Counted from the stretch's first letter, positions 43,120 through 53,915 are shown. The stretch: DNA of 64,000 bases from Saccharina japonica (GCA_008828725.1 MEHQ01002986.1:124001-188000), one strand, 5' to 3'. Numbers and translations: made by a program. The notes: generated from the letters alone by a model not told the origin.

Positions 43120-43378
43120 TACAATGCAAGACCGCGTCAACCGTCATCTTAGCCATATCCCTAGAACCCCTTACAACGAGTGAGACAGTCCTGCACGCGA
43201 AACTTCTGTGCTTAGTCTCGACGTATCGACAAAGCCCACCTTCACTGAGGTGGGTCCACACGTTAGAGAGAGGAACAGGGAACACGAATGCTGAAAACCA
43301 TCTAAACAATTATCTGACAGCCTGAAAACAGTCGAGTACAGACATCGAACAACACGCATGGGATGCATGGATAAATGG
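43120..43378 (-). pseudogene. Conserved peptide block Z, copy in U3
   Basis: The minus strand reads MHPMRVVRCLYSTVF and, in a shifted frame, CRYVETKHRSFACRTVSLVV then MAKMTVDA. The U2 copy (57047-57304) reads MHLMRVVWCMYSVVV and IYVETRHGMFAWTTASLVL then LAKMTADA in one frame. The frame shift in U3 lies around the GATGGTTTTCAGCATTC segment, so this copy is broken or uses a splice there. Family unknown. Confidence 0.4.
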
Positions 43379-43735
43379 TAGCCTCCGATCATAGTCAGAT
43401 AACTCCGTTGTTAGGAAATAACTAGTTTGAAGAGGGTAAAAAGATCGTAGGAGGGGACGGCCATGAAAGAAACACAAGAGCTTCGCCACATTGCAAGCTG
43501 GGTAGTTACCGTAGACCGTTCGAGCACAGCACTTGCGCCTTTAAGGGACAACGGTTAGATTTTTGGGCGCAACGAATGTGCTTTTTGGCGCGGAGTTTTC
43601 AACCCCAGACTTTCACATGCAAGTGGTTTCCCGAGGTCAATAAAAGCTATTTCATGGCAGACCAAAACTTCAAACGCCATAAGGCAGAGCCCAGAGCGTA
43701 CTGGATATACGCCGCGGTAATATTTTGCGCCCGAA

Positions 43736-43990
43736 ACACGGCCATCAACTCGTGGCTAATGCTGGAGTTGACCATCGAAACCAATGACGCAAATGGTGAC
43801 AAAAAACGTCACATGTTCACAAGCCGTGGAATGTGTCACTGATAGTAGCAAAGGGGCTGGAACACTCCCATCAACTCGTCGCTAATACTGCGGTTGACCA
43901 TTGAAACTAATGACGCGAATGGTGACGGAAAAACGTCACATGTTCCCAAGCCGTGAAATGTGTCACTGATAGCAGCAAATGGGCTGGTAA
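43736..43990. repeat. 125-bp tandem duplication
   Basis: The segment beginning CCATCAACTCGT at 43742 and running through GACGCAAATGGTGAC, CGTCACATGTTC and AATGTGTCACTGATAG is repeated from 43867. U2 (56570-56690, inverted relative to this) has one copy, so the duplication is specific to U3. Confidence 0.8.
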
Positions 43991-44438
43991 ACCTTCAAAA
44001 CGATGTTCCTGGCCGGTTTGTGAACGTGTAGAGCGGGAAGTCGGTGGTGCCATGCTTAAATTGCGGCATATACCGGCTGCGGAGGGCAAGGTTGAAGTTA
44101 TAGCGGAAGGCAGCAAGGCTTACCTCTTTGCAGCATCAGCAACAGGAGCATGGTGATCGTCAGCCCAGATACTATTGTGAATTACAGTTTTTTGGTATAT
44201 AATCTTGACTAGGAGTCGTGTCACAATCGTCTATTGCACCTTGGCACGTCTCCCATTCGTCTTACAATATACCATGCGCACCTCAACTCGTTTCAGGCGA
44301 TCAGCATGATAACATCGATCTTCGAGAATGAAACAGGAAAAAAGGTTTAGTACAAGTGTTCGCGGCTTCAAACGCCTTCGTAGAGGACACGGACCGGTAT
44401 ATGGATGACAGCGTTGATGAAGGTAATGTTTTTTCCGG

Positions 44439-44812
44439 TGTGTCCACCTGAAGAGACCTCAATTGGAGTACTATGTAACTGCCTCGTGGGTGCCTTAGGA
44501 GGGTGTGCCTCATTTTCATGGTTGGCCGTAGTCGTATGACCATAGACCCTCGCATCCCTACAATGCCGGGACAGAGCATGTCGGGTTTTCACCGACCAAG
44601 CAGACATTGCTAGCACCAAGCACGAAGCGCCGTAACGTGTTGGGCGAGTCGCATGGAGGGTGAGTTTCATCCTACTAAGAACCGCTTGTGAAGCGGACTT
44701 GCATATATATATAGGACAGCTAATGAGTTAATTTAATTTCTGGTGTGGCCACTTCCTGAGACAGCAATGGGAACACTATGTAACTGCCTCGCGGGTGCCT
44801 TACCATATACAC
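44439..44812 (+). repeat. Pair of ~70-bp direct repeats about 300 bp apart
   Basis: GGTGTGTCCACCT..GAGAC..CAAT..AGTACTATGTAACTGCCTCG then TGGGTGCCTTA (44439-44505) recurs as GGTGTGGCCACTTCCTGAGA ... ACACTATGTAACTGCCTCGC (44741-44812). Confidence 0.75.
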
Positions 44813-46400
44813 ATTACGTGATATGATAATTCCCTATGTGGGGAGCAAAGGTTCTCCACCCCGCACAAATGATCTAACTCGACCGCCAGCTTTGGTGACC
44901 GCCAAAAAAGAAAAAACGGTACCCTGGTTGTCTAGCTCATTCAGTGAGAGGCGTGTTTTACAGCGTCGTTGCCAACCGACACCATCCCAACCTATGAATA
45001 TATCACATATTTATAGGGGTGGGGGGAGGGGTAGGGAGGGCGGGGGTAAACTGGAGGTGAAAATGGCGTTGACAATATGTCAGAGTTCGATACTGTTTAT
45101 ATGTGCCTCGTACTGCTGTACTGGCAGCACCTCAACTACATTGGAATTTCAGGCGGTTAATACTCGAGTTCGTCAATTATACAGTATGTATGTGGACTGA
45201 AGATACTGCTTACAGTCGAAGTTTAAGAACTGCTCGTGCTGTAAGTATTAGCAGTATCTTGGTTGTGCTTTCTGCACTTCTACTTCTTGCAGTGCCAAAA
45301 TACCACGCACCTCCCAGTACACTACTGCTCAGAGTCCTTTTGTATTATACGCAGTACAGGTATGCCGAACGACATTTGTGTTGACTACTTTAAATTAAAC
45401 TGATAAGTGCCGTCGCCTACCCCGCGGCATTCACAAAAACAGTCCCAACCATACAAACAAATGATACACTACGACTGCTGCGCAGCTAGTCCGGTTACTA
45501 CGGGGACTGCGAAATGCACTCGTGCGGCACCATTGCTGTTTCGGCTTCATGCGGTACCTACATATTAAAAGTATGTATCATACTACCATACCACACGTAC
45601 GTACCTCCACTCAGCGGTACACGCCTCAGCATGGTAGGGTCCCAACTTCCTCGATGGAACCAACCCTCGACACTCCGAAAATACCTGATGCTGGTAATAT
45701 GCTGCATGCTGGATGATACTGCTTCGCCACATCTGCTGTACATGGCTCCGCGATTCTTCTAGTGATAAACAACTGCAAAGATCTCCGTATAAATACGAAA
45801 CTCAACATTGGATATAGCAAAACATGTATACTTTGTTGAAGCCCCGGAAACCGCATCAAACCTCTATCGATCGTAGGGCCACGCAAATATAAGATGCCGA
45901 CTATACAACGCGCCAGAGACCCGTGCAGCTACGAAGAACTATTATGAGGGCGCAAAATACCTCGCCTTAACATCTCGTGTGGAACGAGCTGCGGGAGTGG
46001 TCCCTACCCCAAACACTGCTGAAACTTGTCGAGTCAAAACTCTCATTGTGGCCCAAACAAAACCAAACTCCAGTTATGAGTAATAGAAACAAAATAAGGA
46101 CTCATGCCCTGGAAGAGGTTGCAGTTTTGCTGTAGATGTTGTTCAGGTCGGTTTAGCACCTCAAATGGGCAAATACCGGTCGGTATGGTATTCAATACAT
46201 ATATGTGTTTTAGGACTACGAGTAGCTGATTGTAGCGCATATAAATGTTGGTCGGGTTGCACATACAAGCATATTCGGAATCATGGCATGGGTGAGATGT
46301 TTAGGTACCTACATCAGGACATCATAAAAAAGGGCGCCACACCTACCGTGGCACTGTTCGAAAGTAGAACGCTGCTGGTGGGGCCGTAGTTCCTGTCACA
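44813..46400 (-). other. Unit sequence shared with 54730-55900, no supported gene
   Basis: Matches U2 in inverted order: TGACAATATGTCAG..TTCGATA near 45070 with 55260-55235, GTGCTGCCAGTACAGCAGTA-like near 45115, and GTATCATAC..ACCACACGTACGTA near 45575. A G-rich tract (45015-45052) could form a quadruplex. Frames are not preserved between copies. Confidence 0.5.
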
Positions 46401-46488
46401 GAACAGACGCAAGTACGCGCCCCCACAACCGCGCGTGGGTACGGCAGCCATTTTCCCTAAGGAAACGTGAGGTTGGAGAGCACTTACC

Positions 46489-46690
46489 CGGAAGGATACT
46501 GTAAGGCCGCAAGGAACGAGTTACAGATGTCGCCAAAATCCTGAGAGAGTGGCACTTGGAGGTGATTTCCTCTACAACGCCGCGCACGGAAAACGTGCGT
46601 GCGTAACGAGCGAATCCGTAGTGTCCGCCAGTTATCACGACGCGGAATGTGCCCCGAGGAGAAATCGCGCGGAAAGGGCGGCCGGCAGGT
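46489..46690 (-). pseudogene. Conserved exon-like block Y, copy in U3
   Basis: The minus strand reads VVITGGHYGFARYARTFSVR, GVVEEITSKCHSLRILATSV and TRSLRPYSILP, followed immediately by a strong donor GTAAGT (plus positions 46483-46488). The acceptor seen in U1 and U2 (TTTCTTCAG, TTTCCAG) has become TTTCTCCTCGG here, and one base is missing just after it. This is the best-preserved reading frame of the three copies. Family unknown. Confidence 0.45.
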
Positions 46691-46984
46691 GGAGAGATAG
46701 GCGAATTAGCGGACTCTAAGTACAGACGTAGGTTATAAAAAACACGAGTGTATACCGTACGTGCCGTGCACCGCGTGGCGTTTTATTTTTGTTCCAGTAG
46801 TGGTAGCACTTAAGTTCAGCCGGTCATCAGACGATGATACAGTTTGCACCTTAGTAGCCTGAGCGCGGTACGAAAAAAAATCGGTAATATCGTATTATGC
46901 TACTGTGTTAGTTAGGCAGTAGTCGAAAGTATAACGGGGGAGCACAAACTTAACAAACGTCGGTTTCACGACGAATATCGATTG

Positions 46985-47590
46985 GTTTCAGTAGCGGTGG
47001 GGGTCCTACTCAAGTCCGGTATGTTGCCACTTGACTATAAGCGCAGAAAATCCCCGCCTAAAACCCGGTTGTAAGGTGCTATTGAGTCGCTGTCATTTCC
47101 ATGTTTGAACAGCAGTACTTTGTTCTCGTAGTGCCGCACGGGAGTACGTCAACAAAAACTCGTACGTACTGCTGACACCACTCGCTTAGTATACTGCGAA
47201 CAATCAACGAACGCAAACGAGTTGCTATCAGTTAATAAAAAAACTGCCGCACGAGTTCCTAGCGACAAATATACCTTGGTAAATACTGGTAGTGCAATTC
47301 CTGCATTTACTTCTACTGTGCGTGCAGGGCAACTCCTACTATAGTGGTAACTCTTGCTCCCATTTTGCGGAATCTATTGTATTTTTGGACGGCTGTATGG
47401 TTTTGTATTTTCTCCAGTTTGCACTATGTTCGTTATTATATCTATCACAGAACATGCATTCTCCCCCCCTCGCCATTTTGCATGCTTAAGCTATCACATC
47501 AATAAATTATAATAGGCTCCATCTCCCTTCACAGTCACGTATAATATTCAAGGCCTTGTGGCTCGAATCAATGAACGGGCTCCGTCAAAG
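46985..47590 (+). repeat. Dispersed module 'head', copy in U3
   Basis: Runs parallel to 1-620: GTTTCAGTAGCGGTGGGGGT at 46985, GGGAGTACGTCAACAAAAAC, ATTCTCCCCCCCTCGC near 47459, and GCCTTGTGGCTCGAATCAAT near 47552 all have counterparts in order. Confidence 0.75.
47035..47225 (-). pseudogene. Conserved peptide block X, copy in U3 (frameshifted)
   Basis: The 5' half reads LRSLIVRSILSEWCQQYVRV then FVDVLPCG. The 3' half continues in another frame as HYENKVLLFKHGNDSD and ends LRL before TAG. Compared with 52-237 and 53189-53380 there is a shift at the CCCGTGCGG segment. Confidence 0.4.
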
Positions 47591-48170
47591 GCAGAGCCCA
47601 CATACTAAATTTAACAGTACACGAAGTATGTAGGCTTTGACCCGCGCCATTGATGTATCGTGAAGTGTATGTTATCAATATGTACGCTACAGCTAGTTGC
47701 TGCTGTATGTATTTTGTTGGGCGTGACTACAAGTATTGCTGTTCCATTTTCCTAGTTTGTTTCGTTTGGCCTGCCGCATCTCCTACGGTGAGGTACGATA
47801 TTTTTTGTGTTCTTGTCGATTAGACCACATTTTATAGGAAATTATGAGCATTGATTTTCAGAGTTTTCAGCGACCTCTGAAGCCCAAAAAACGGAACCAT
47901 CCAGTATGGGTCAGGACATCATCACTATGTTTGGTCTTATTTCCAGTAGGGGGTATAAATATGCGAAACGTCTGGGAACTGAGCCCAGTTCTGGGCAGCT
48001 CTCGTGCCTCCAGGAAGTGCGAGTTACTTACATTTGTGTACTATCGCTACAGCATCAGTACTATTGCCGATCTGTCGAGTACATCTGTCTCTCATGCTAA
48101 AGCATCACACCTACAGCGAGAGCTGTGCCTACGGGCTATGACGTTTCTGTAGTATATCACTTCCCCCTCG
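47591..48170. other. Stretch without a supported gene
   Basis: Contains GAACGGGCTCCGTCAAAGGC and short frames (47844-48152, 102 codons) with no recognisable similarity. Confidence 0.4.
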
Positions 48171-48179
48171 CAAGGAAGC

Positions 48180-48395
48180 GATAGAAGCGGCAACAGCAAC
48201 GGCAACAGCAGCAGCAGCGAAGGCGACTCGACGTCGCACAAGGAGAAGCAGCTGCAGCAGCGGTAGCAGCAGCAGCAGCAGCAGCAGCAGCAATAGCGGC
48301 GGCGGCGGCAGCAGCAGCACCAGCAGCACCAGCAGCAGCACCAGCAGCACCAGCACCAGCAGCAGCAGCAGCAGCAGCGATGGTGATTCGACGTC
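48180..48395. repeat. Interrupted CAG/CAC (GCAGCACCA) microsatellite
   Basis: AACAGCAACGGCAACAGCAG, then long CAG, GGCGGCGG and CAGCAC interruptions. Frames of 84-130 codons on the minus strand consist of Cys, Leu or Ala runs and are by-products. Confidence 0.85.
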
Positions 48396-48879
48396 GGCGG
48401 TGAAAATCCACCCGTACTTGAATGGCGCAGCAACGCTCGCAGCAGTGCGGCAGCTGTTGGCTTTACGTCGTTTGACGCGACCAAGACAAACCACTACTCG
48501 TAAGGACCAGTTTCAATGACGAGAAGCCATAATAGATAGCCCCTGTTTCTCATGCACGTATTTCTAGAGCCTCCAAACTACCAGGTGAAAAATAGAATTG
48601 CCAGAAATCTCAGCTCCAAAATTTCCCATACTGGTTGGTTGTTATGTCATCTCTTGCGGAACATTTTTTTTAACTGAAACATTGAGGAATTATCGAGCGT
48701 CGAAACCAAACGTAATTTTTCAGTTCACAACCTTATCATGACGCAAGTGTTTCAGACTGTTTTTGAACAGCAAAACGTGACAAATAATGAGCAACGGGAG
48801 CACGACAAAGACGGTACTGGTTTATACTATTAATAGTACGCGAAAGTGCCTCCGAGATACGGTACTCCGCTTTCGCCTT

Positions 48880-49848
48880 TAACTACGGGTGGTGGGTGTG
48901 TTCGTCGCACCGGAGCACGCTCCGCAAGGGCATTGTACGCCTTGGTGGTCGGGACGAAAGAAAACACGACGGAGGGCTGTCGTTAGAAGTTGTGCTCTCC
49001 TCCTCGCTGTTTGTGTTTCGTTCGTCAACAAGACCTCTCCCAGAGATCGACTTACCTCTCGACGAGACAAGTTAGTTGTGGTTGTGCTTGGAGAATTCCG
49101 CAGCCGTACGCAGCTGCAAGGAGAGTAGAATAGCTCTCGTGCAACTCCTCGCGTGGCCGGCACCATCACAAACCGATCCCATCAAATTGTGGTCATGTCC
49201 GGGGCACGTTCGGGTGGGTAGCGTGGCACAGCAAGCAGCTGTAGTATACCTGTCGCTTGCTTGGCAGACATATTCGGCTGTACCCACCTGCTCTTTCCGG
49301 TACATTCGGACGCGGGTTGTCTGCAGCGATGTATGGAAACCCATCACGATGTCCCATCCAAGCACAGTTTCGATCGCGATCCTGATCGGAAATAGGGGCC
49401 CATTTCCGAATGAAAGCCGAGTTGAAAATTATAATAATTATTTTAAAAAAAACGGAAAGGACCACTTTCAGGCGCATGAGGTTGACAATCGGTTCTGAAA
49501 ACTGAAAACGTGTTCAGTTTTCGGCAATCTTCCGTAAAAGGTGGCTGAAGAGATGGTCATAGGTGTTCTTTCGTTTGCTCGATTGTTTTCCTGTTTCAAT
49601 GTGGTTGTGTCTGTCGTACCCAGTACGGTGAAGATGGCATTATATTGTCGACTCTGCTTACTGAATAACCTACACTCGTATGCACAGTTTCGCCGTGTGA
49701 CAGTTTTAGCAAAGAGAGTGCTGGCATTTTGCCTAAGTTTGAATAATCGGCACGGACAGTGGGCGAGCGGGATGTCGACGGGTGAAAACAACGGTTTTAC
49801 ACACACCTCTATCTCCCATATTTGTGATGGCGTTGCCTGCTATGCAGC
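48880..49848 (-). repeat. Duplicated module, paralogue of 5640-5840 plus 7050-7790 (+)
   Basis: In this copy the two parts abut, without the 1.2-kb insertion found at 5850-7050. Matched blocks include TCGACGAGACAAGTTAGTTG (49058), GGGTGGGTAGCGTGGCACAG (49213) and ACCCAGTACGGTGAAGATGG (49617). Confidence 0.65.
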
Positions 49849-49851
49849 GTA

Positions 49852-50017
49852 CAGGACACCTACCAAGAAACAGGAAACCTGGCCCAGGCTCGACACATTT
49901 TTTGTGATAAGGTGCTTTCACACTAATTTCAAGATAACGACTTTCGAGTTTCTGATTTTCCTCGAAATTTCCAGGCTTTCTTATTAGCCTGCTTCTTATT
50001 AAGTGTACTGCTAACTG
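49852..50017. mobile_element. TA-flanked MITE (CAGGACACCT family), copy 4, decayed right end
   Basis: The left end CAGGACACCTACC with TA in front is intact. The interior shares CTGGCCCAGGCT and TAATTTCAAGATAACGACTT with copy 1. The right end (AAGTGTACTGCTAACTG) has diverged. Confidence 0.6.
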
Positions 50018-50106
50018 TACAGCAGTTACAAAGAGCTCGCAGGGGTGCAGCTATTTATAGCTGGGGAAGAAGTTGGACATTGATGGTATATATTGTTAGC
50101 ACATAC

Positions 50107-51022
50107 CACCTGTGTTGCAGTGCCCACAAAACCGACAATGAGATTCCAGCCAATAACGTCAACTATAATTGAAACCGGGGTTTTGCAAAAACCAGCCTCT
50201 CACAATCGCTTTGGGACATGCAGCAGTCTGCGCTCGTTCACTGGCGCCGTGCTCCCCACTGAAGCCTCCCAATGACACACCACGCCCGGACGAGCTCAAC
50301 CAAGTCACGATATAGCCTGTGCTGTAGTTGGTTTGGCCTTTGTCGTGCTAGAATTGGATAAATTTGATGCACCGCGGCCACGCAATTTTATCCTTGCACA
50401 GCCGCTACGTAAGCTCCGGCAGTCGCGCCGCCAGTTTAGGCAATTTTCACGGGCACTGTCGCGGTGGTAACCCTTAACGAAATCGCCCAAGATTGAACGT
50501 GTGCTTGTGTGTATAGACAGGGAAAGTATACCAGAGTGGCGCACATTTGATTTATATCATCGAGGCCGCAATCGGCTTGAGGCGTACCTGCAAAAACAAA
50601 GCAATGTCGACTGAAAAAAAAACTGTGTTTTAGAGTCGAGACAGAAAAAAATTACGAGCGTTGATACGTTTTTTTTTGTATTCGTACGTACGTGAGTCCT
50701 GCTCACCATGGCTGCTGCTCCAAAAAAAAACTTGGCCACAGTATCAGAGATAACAAATCCAATGGTCTGGACCCACACTTTCAGACTTCAGCGACTTTGT
50801 CGCGGTGCTGCTGCCGTTTGGCCACGCTGTAGTGAGAGCACCAAAAAGCCCATCGCAGGGTGGCACACTTCCGGATTAGCTGTCAGGCTGGAGTTAGACC
50901 AGAATTGCGGGATATCGTACAAAAAAATAGAGCGGCGGTGCGGTGGTGCTTTCAGGGATCGAATTTTTGGCAGGAAAAAGGCCAAAAAACGATTTATTTT
51001 CGTGGGCACTGCAACACAGGTG
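50107..51022. mobile_element. CACCTG-ended TIR element A (916 bp, ATAC target duplication)
   Basis: Ends CACCTGTGTTGCAGTGCC on the left and its reverse complement on the right (21 matching terminal bases). It is flanked by ATAC on both sides (50103-50106 and 51023-51026). The paralogous module around 3125 has a single ATAC at the corresponding place, i.e. an empty site. An internal frame at 50708-51022 starts MAAAPKKNLATVSEITNPMV and stays open for over 100 codons, but it is not visibly a transposase. Probably non-autonomous. A 4-bp duplication and CAC termini would fit superfamilies such as Chapaev or Sola, which is inference only. Confidence 0.8.
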
Positions 51023-51486
51023 ATACCTGGTACGCGTACCAGGTATACCACGTATAGACTGCCAAGGGGCTTTGTTCGGGTACATGTACCCATGCTGGGG
51101 TGCGTTATCGGCCACGCACCCCATCGCGTACGTAAACGAGGACCCTGCCGCTCTTGCGGACCCGATCAATCAACAATGCTCGTATATACACAAAAATATC
51201 AAGGTGTGGACGTGGCCGCCGGCTGCTCTCACAGATAGCATTGCACACGCGACTCACCTGATAAAGAAGCCCCACCGGAAATAAAGAACGATGCGATCAG
51301 AAGGCGAACAACACCTGCAGAAGCCACCGACCGGAAGGAGGGCAGGGGGTAGAGACTGTCAACACAAAACAGACAGCTGACTGTCGCCCCCGCGGGCATA
51401 TTCAAGGGCGTTCCATCGTACTGGGAAGCGTTATGTGTATGGGGTACGGGTTTAATTTTTGCTTTGTCCGGCGATGCTCTGAAGTC

Positions 51487-52181
51487 CACCTGTGTTGCAG
51501 TGCCCACAAAACCAAAAAAAAACTCTTGACACAGAGACACTGGAACCACACCTGTCCAGTTTTTTTTTCCTGTAGGACATTCCGTAGTTCTGCTCTAGCT
51601 CCGAACTTTCCCATTAATCCAATATTTGGCAAGGCAGATATGAGCTCCTTGGTACACTCCCGTGAGTGTGCCAAAGCGACAGCAGTTTCCGCGCCCTCCT
51701 TCGATGCGGACCTCGTCGCTGAAAATTTAAAATGTGGTTCCAGGCGCTTGAATTTGTGGATTCCAGTACTGTAGCCCAGTATTTGTTTTCCCTGCCGTAG
51801 AACGAGCTCGTGCTCGTTCTACAGCAGATTTTTTTTTCGAAAAGTACCTCGTGCTCGTTTTGCAGCAGGAAAAAAAATACTTGAATACAGTACGAGAAGC
51901 CGCATATTCAAGCGACTGGAACCACATTTTCAAACTTCAACGACGAGGTCCGCATCGAAGGAGGCCACGGAATCTGCTGCCGCTTTGGCACACTGACGGG
52001 AGTGTATCAAGGAGCTTATATCTGCCTTGCCAAGTTTTGTATTAATGGGAAAGTTCAGAGCTAGGGCAGAATTACGAAAAGTCCTACAGGAAAAACATCT
52101 GGGGTAGACGTGGTTCCAGTATCTCTTTGTCAAGAGATTCGATAAAATCGTGTTTTTTTTGTGGGCACTGCAACACAGGTG
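51487..52181. mobile_element. CACCTG-ended TIR element B (695 bp, AGTC target duplication)
   Basis: Same 21-bp ends as element A, but the inverted symmetry runs deeper: CTCTTGACACAGAGACACTG then GAACCAC on the left matches GTGGTTCCAGTATCTCTTTG on the right, and a further ~200 bp (TTCGATGCGGACCTCGTCG against CGACGAGGTCCGCATCGAA) is inverted. Flanks are AGTC on both sides (51483-51486, 52182-52185). The paralogue near 2640 has GACA once and no element. A CTCGTGCTCGTT hairpin lies in the middle (51796-51870). No coding capacity. Confidence 0.8.
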
Positions 52182-52384
52182 AGTCTCTACCCCTTGCCCT
52201 CCTTCCTGTCTGTGGTTCCTGCAAGTGCTGTTGGTTTGGTCGTCGCATCTCTCGCTATCTCCAGTGGGGGTTCTGTCTCAGGTGAGTCAGGTGTGTAATG
52301 GGGTTTACTGGAACAGTATGTCATCACATCCACACCTTGATTGTTTACGTACGAGGTTATCAAAGCATTTGAGAGGAGTTGCTG

Positions 52385-52757
52385 TGCGTGCGGTCCCGGT
52401 TAGACTTCTTCGACCTTGGCTGACCGACTCCGCCTCCTTGCGACTTCATTCAAGCAGCAATACACGGGATGAGACAATTCTTGGTTCACGCAGGGGGTAT
52501 GCAGACTAGGCGGGGTGCGGGGCGGGGCTACGCCCCAACCTACCGCCCGCCGCCCCGCCCCGCTTGTCTGTAAACTTTGGTAATATCATATCATAGCACT
52601 CATTCTATCCGCAGTCAATCGTATCATGGAACTCTACGTGCTGCTGCTGCTGAAGGTACTACACTGTTGTGTATCGTCTGTGTGTCGTTAGAGTCTACCC
52701 CCTTTATCCTGCTGCAACTTGTGCTCGAAGAACAAGAACCAGCGATGTGTCTGTGTG

Positions 52758-52789
<32 letters not shown>

Positions 52790-53085
52790 GAGTAGAATAC
52801 GTCCGACGCACTGAGCTACATGGCACTTCCATCCAAGCAATAACCCATGCGTAGAGCGAGACAATCCTTGACCCCTCACACGGGGTTTGTCAACTGGGCG
52901 TGGAGCGCTCGCCCCGCTCCACGCCGTAAAGACTGTGAGGTGTGGCGACAAGTACTCGTCTCCTTACACTATACTAGTATGGCTCCACGTACTGCATTCA
53001 ATTCCCAGCCAATCGTAAATATTCCGTGTCTGTACTCGTATGTGAGCAGTATGACGTCGAGCGGTGTATCTTGTTGTGTCGTTTC
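52385..53085 (-). repeat. CAG-bearing module, single-unit copy
   Basis: Inverted paralogue of 1155-2065. It has one CAG-rich subunit (CTG runs at 52641 and 52761-52786 on +) where the left copy has three, and the GC-rich CCCCGCCCCG segment at 52505-52565. Confidence 0.65.
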
Positions 53086-53188
53086 ATTCATCAATATAGT
53101 AGGAGTAGCCCTACACGTACAGCAGTACAAGCAAAATCAGTAATGCCACTACCATACTTGAATACGGTCTAAGTATCGTTAACACTTC

Positions 53189-53380
53189 AGGCAACAGGAT
53201 ATTTGTAATTTTTTTGTAATTCGTGTGCGTTCGTGGGTTGTTGACAGTATACGAAGCGGGCGGTGTCCGGAGTACGTACGACGTACTCCCCTGGGCTACT
53301 ACGAGAACAGCGTGCTGCTGTACTATAAAGAAGATACCGACGCAAAAAAACCGTGCGAACGCGGTTGCGTGGGGGTTTGA
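53189..53380 (+). pseudogene. Conserved peptide block X, copy in U2
   Basis: The continuous frame contains VRSWVVDSIRSGRCPEYVRR, TPLGYYENSVLLYYKEDTDA and CERGCVGV, then TGA. Upstream CACTTCAGGCAACAG could be a splice acceptor. It is the copy with the longest uninterrupted match to all others. Function unknown. Confidence 0.45.
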
Positions 53381-53746
53381 TGCGTATATAGGCGTTTGGC
53401 GACATACCAAACGATAATCGCAGTGTGACCGACATTTGTTGTTTTCCTTCTCCCCTGGTAATTCTGTCGACTACTGCTGTATTATCACACTATTAATAGA
53501 GTCCATTATTTCCAATGTGTACTCCTACCGCTCTCAGGGGTTACTTGTGTGACACGTCGGTGCACATGCTGTATCGTCTCCTGGCGCCTCACGGAACCTA
53601 AGTGGTACTACCAATGAAATTGAAACCAAGCGTAACGCCTTGCACGGTAAGTACACTACACATTATTATTTTCAGTACGTAGAGTACGCGAGTTTGCAAT
53701 TTCTCCAGCTGTCGGCGACCTTCTAGCGCGTTTATTTTGTTTCCAG

Positions 53747-53915
53747 CGTGGTGAACTCCGTCGTCGTGTCCACTGGTGGACGCTGCGGATTTGCTCGTTC
53801 CTCACGCACGCGTTCTGTGCGCGGCGCCGGACAGGAAATCTGCTCTACTTGCCGCCCTCTCAGGGTTTTGGCGTCATCTGTGACTCGTGCCCAGCAATTT
53901 CAAATGATTCTTCAA
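53747..53915 (+). pseudogene. Conserved exon-like block Y, copy in U2
   Basis: After the acceptor TTTGTTTCCAG the frame reads VVNSVVVSTGGRCGFARSSR, TRSVRGAGQEICSTCRPLRV and LASSVTRAQQFQMILQ. The donor position, GTAAGT in U3, is GTTATG here, so splicing would fail or shift. A second candidate intron precedes it (GGTAAGTACA at 53647 to the acceptor). Confidence 0.45.

Larger units (their letters stand above)
39220..47230 (-). repeat. Unit U3: segmental duplication carrying EsV-1-7 gene 2
   Basis: Read on the minus strand: head with block X (47225-47035), block Y (about 46690-46489), region matching 54730-55900 of U2 (46400-44800), region matching 56370-56640 (44200-43900), block Z (43378-43120), 5' conserved region (42420-41770), EsV-1-7 gene (41717-40809), and 3' region (40808-39220). 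It is collinear with U2 over about 8 kb. Its 3' part is the segment that was copied into the left palindrome arm. Confidence 0.65.
50035..52350 (-). repeat. Duplicated module interrupted by two CACCTG elements
   Basis: Paralogue of 2460-3230 in inverted orientation. Module pieces are 52350-52182, 51486-51023 and 50106-50035 (minus order); the gaps are elements B and A. Confidence 0.75.

Noticed and set aside
48092..48494. Frames of 121-130 codons with Cys, Leu or Ala runs
   Set aside because: They follow the CAG/CAC microsatellite, and every frame over it is open.
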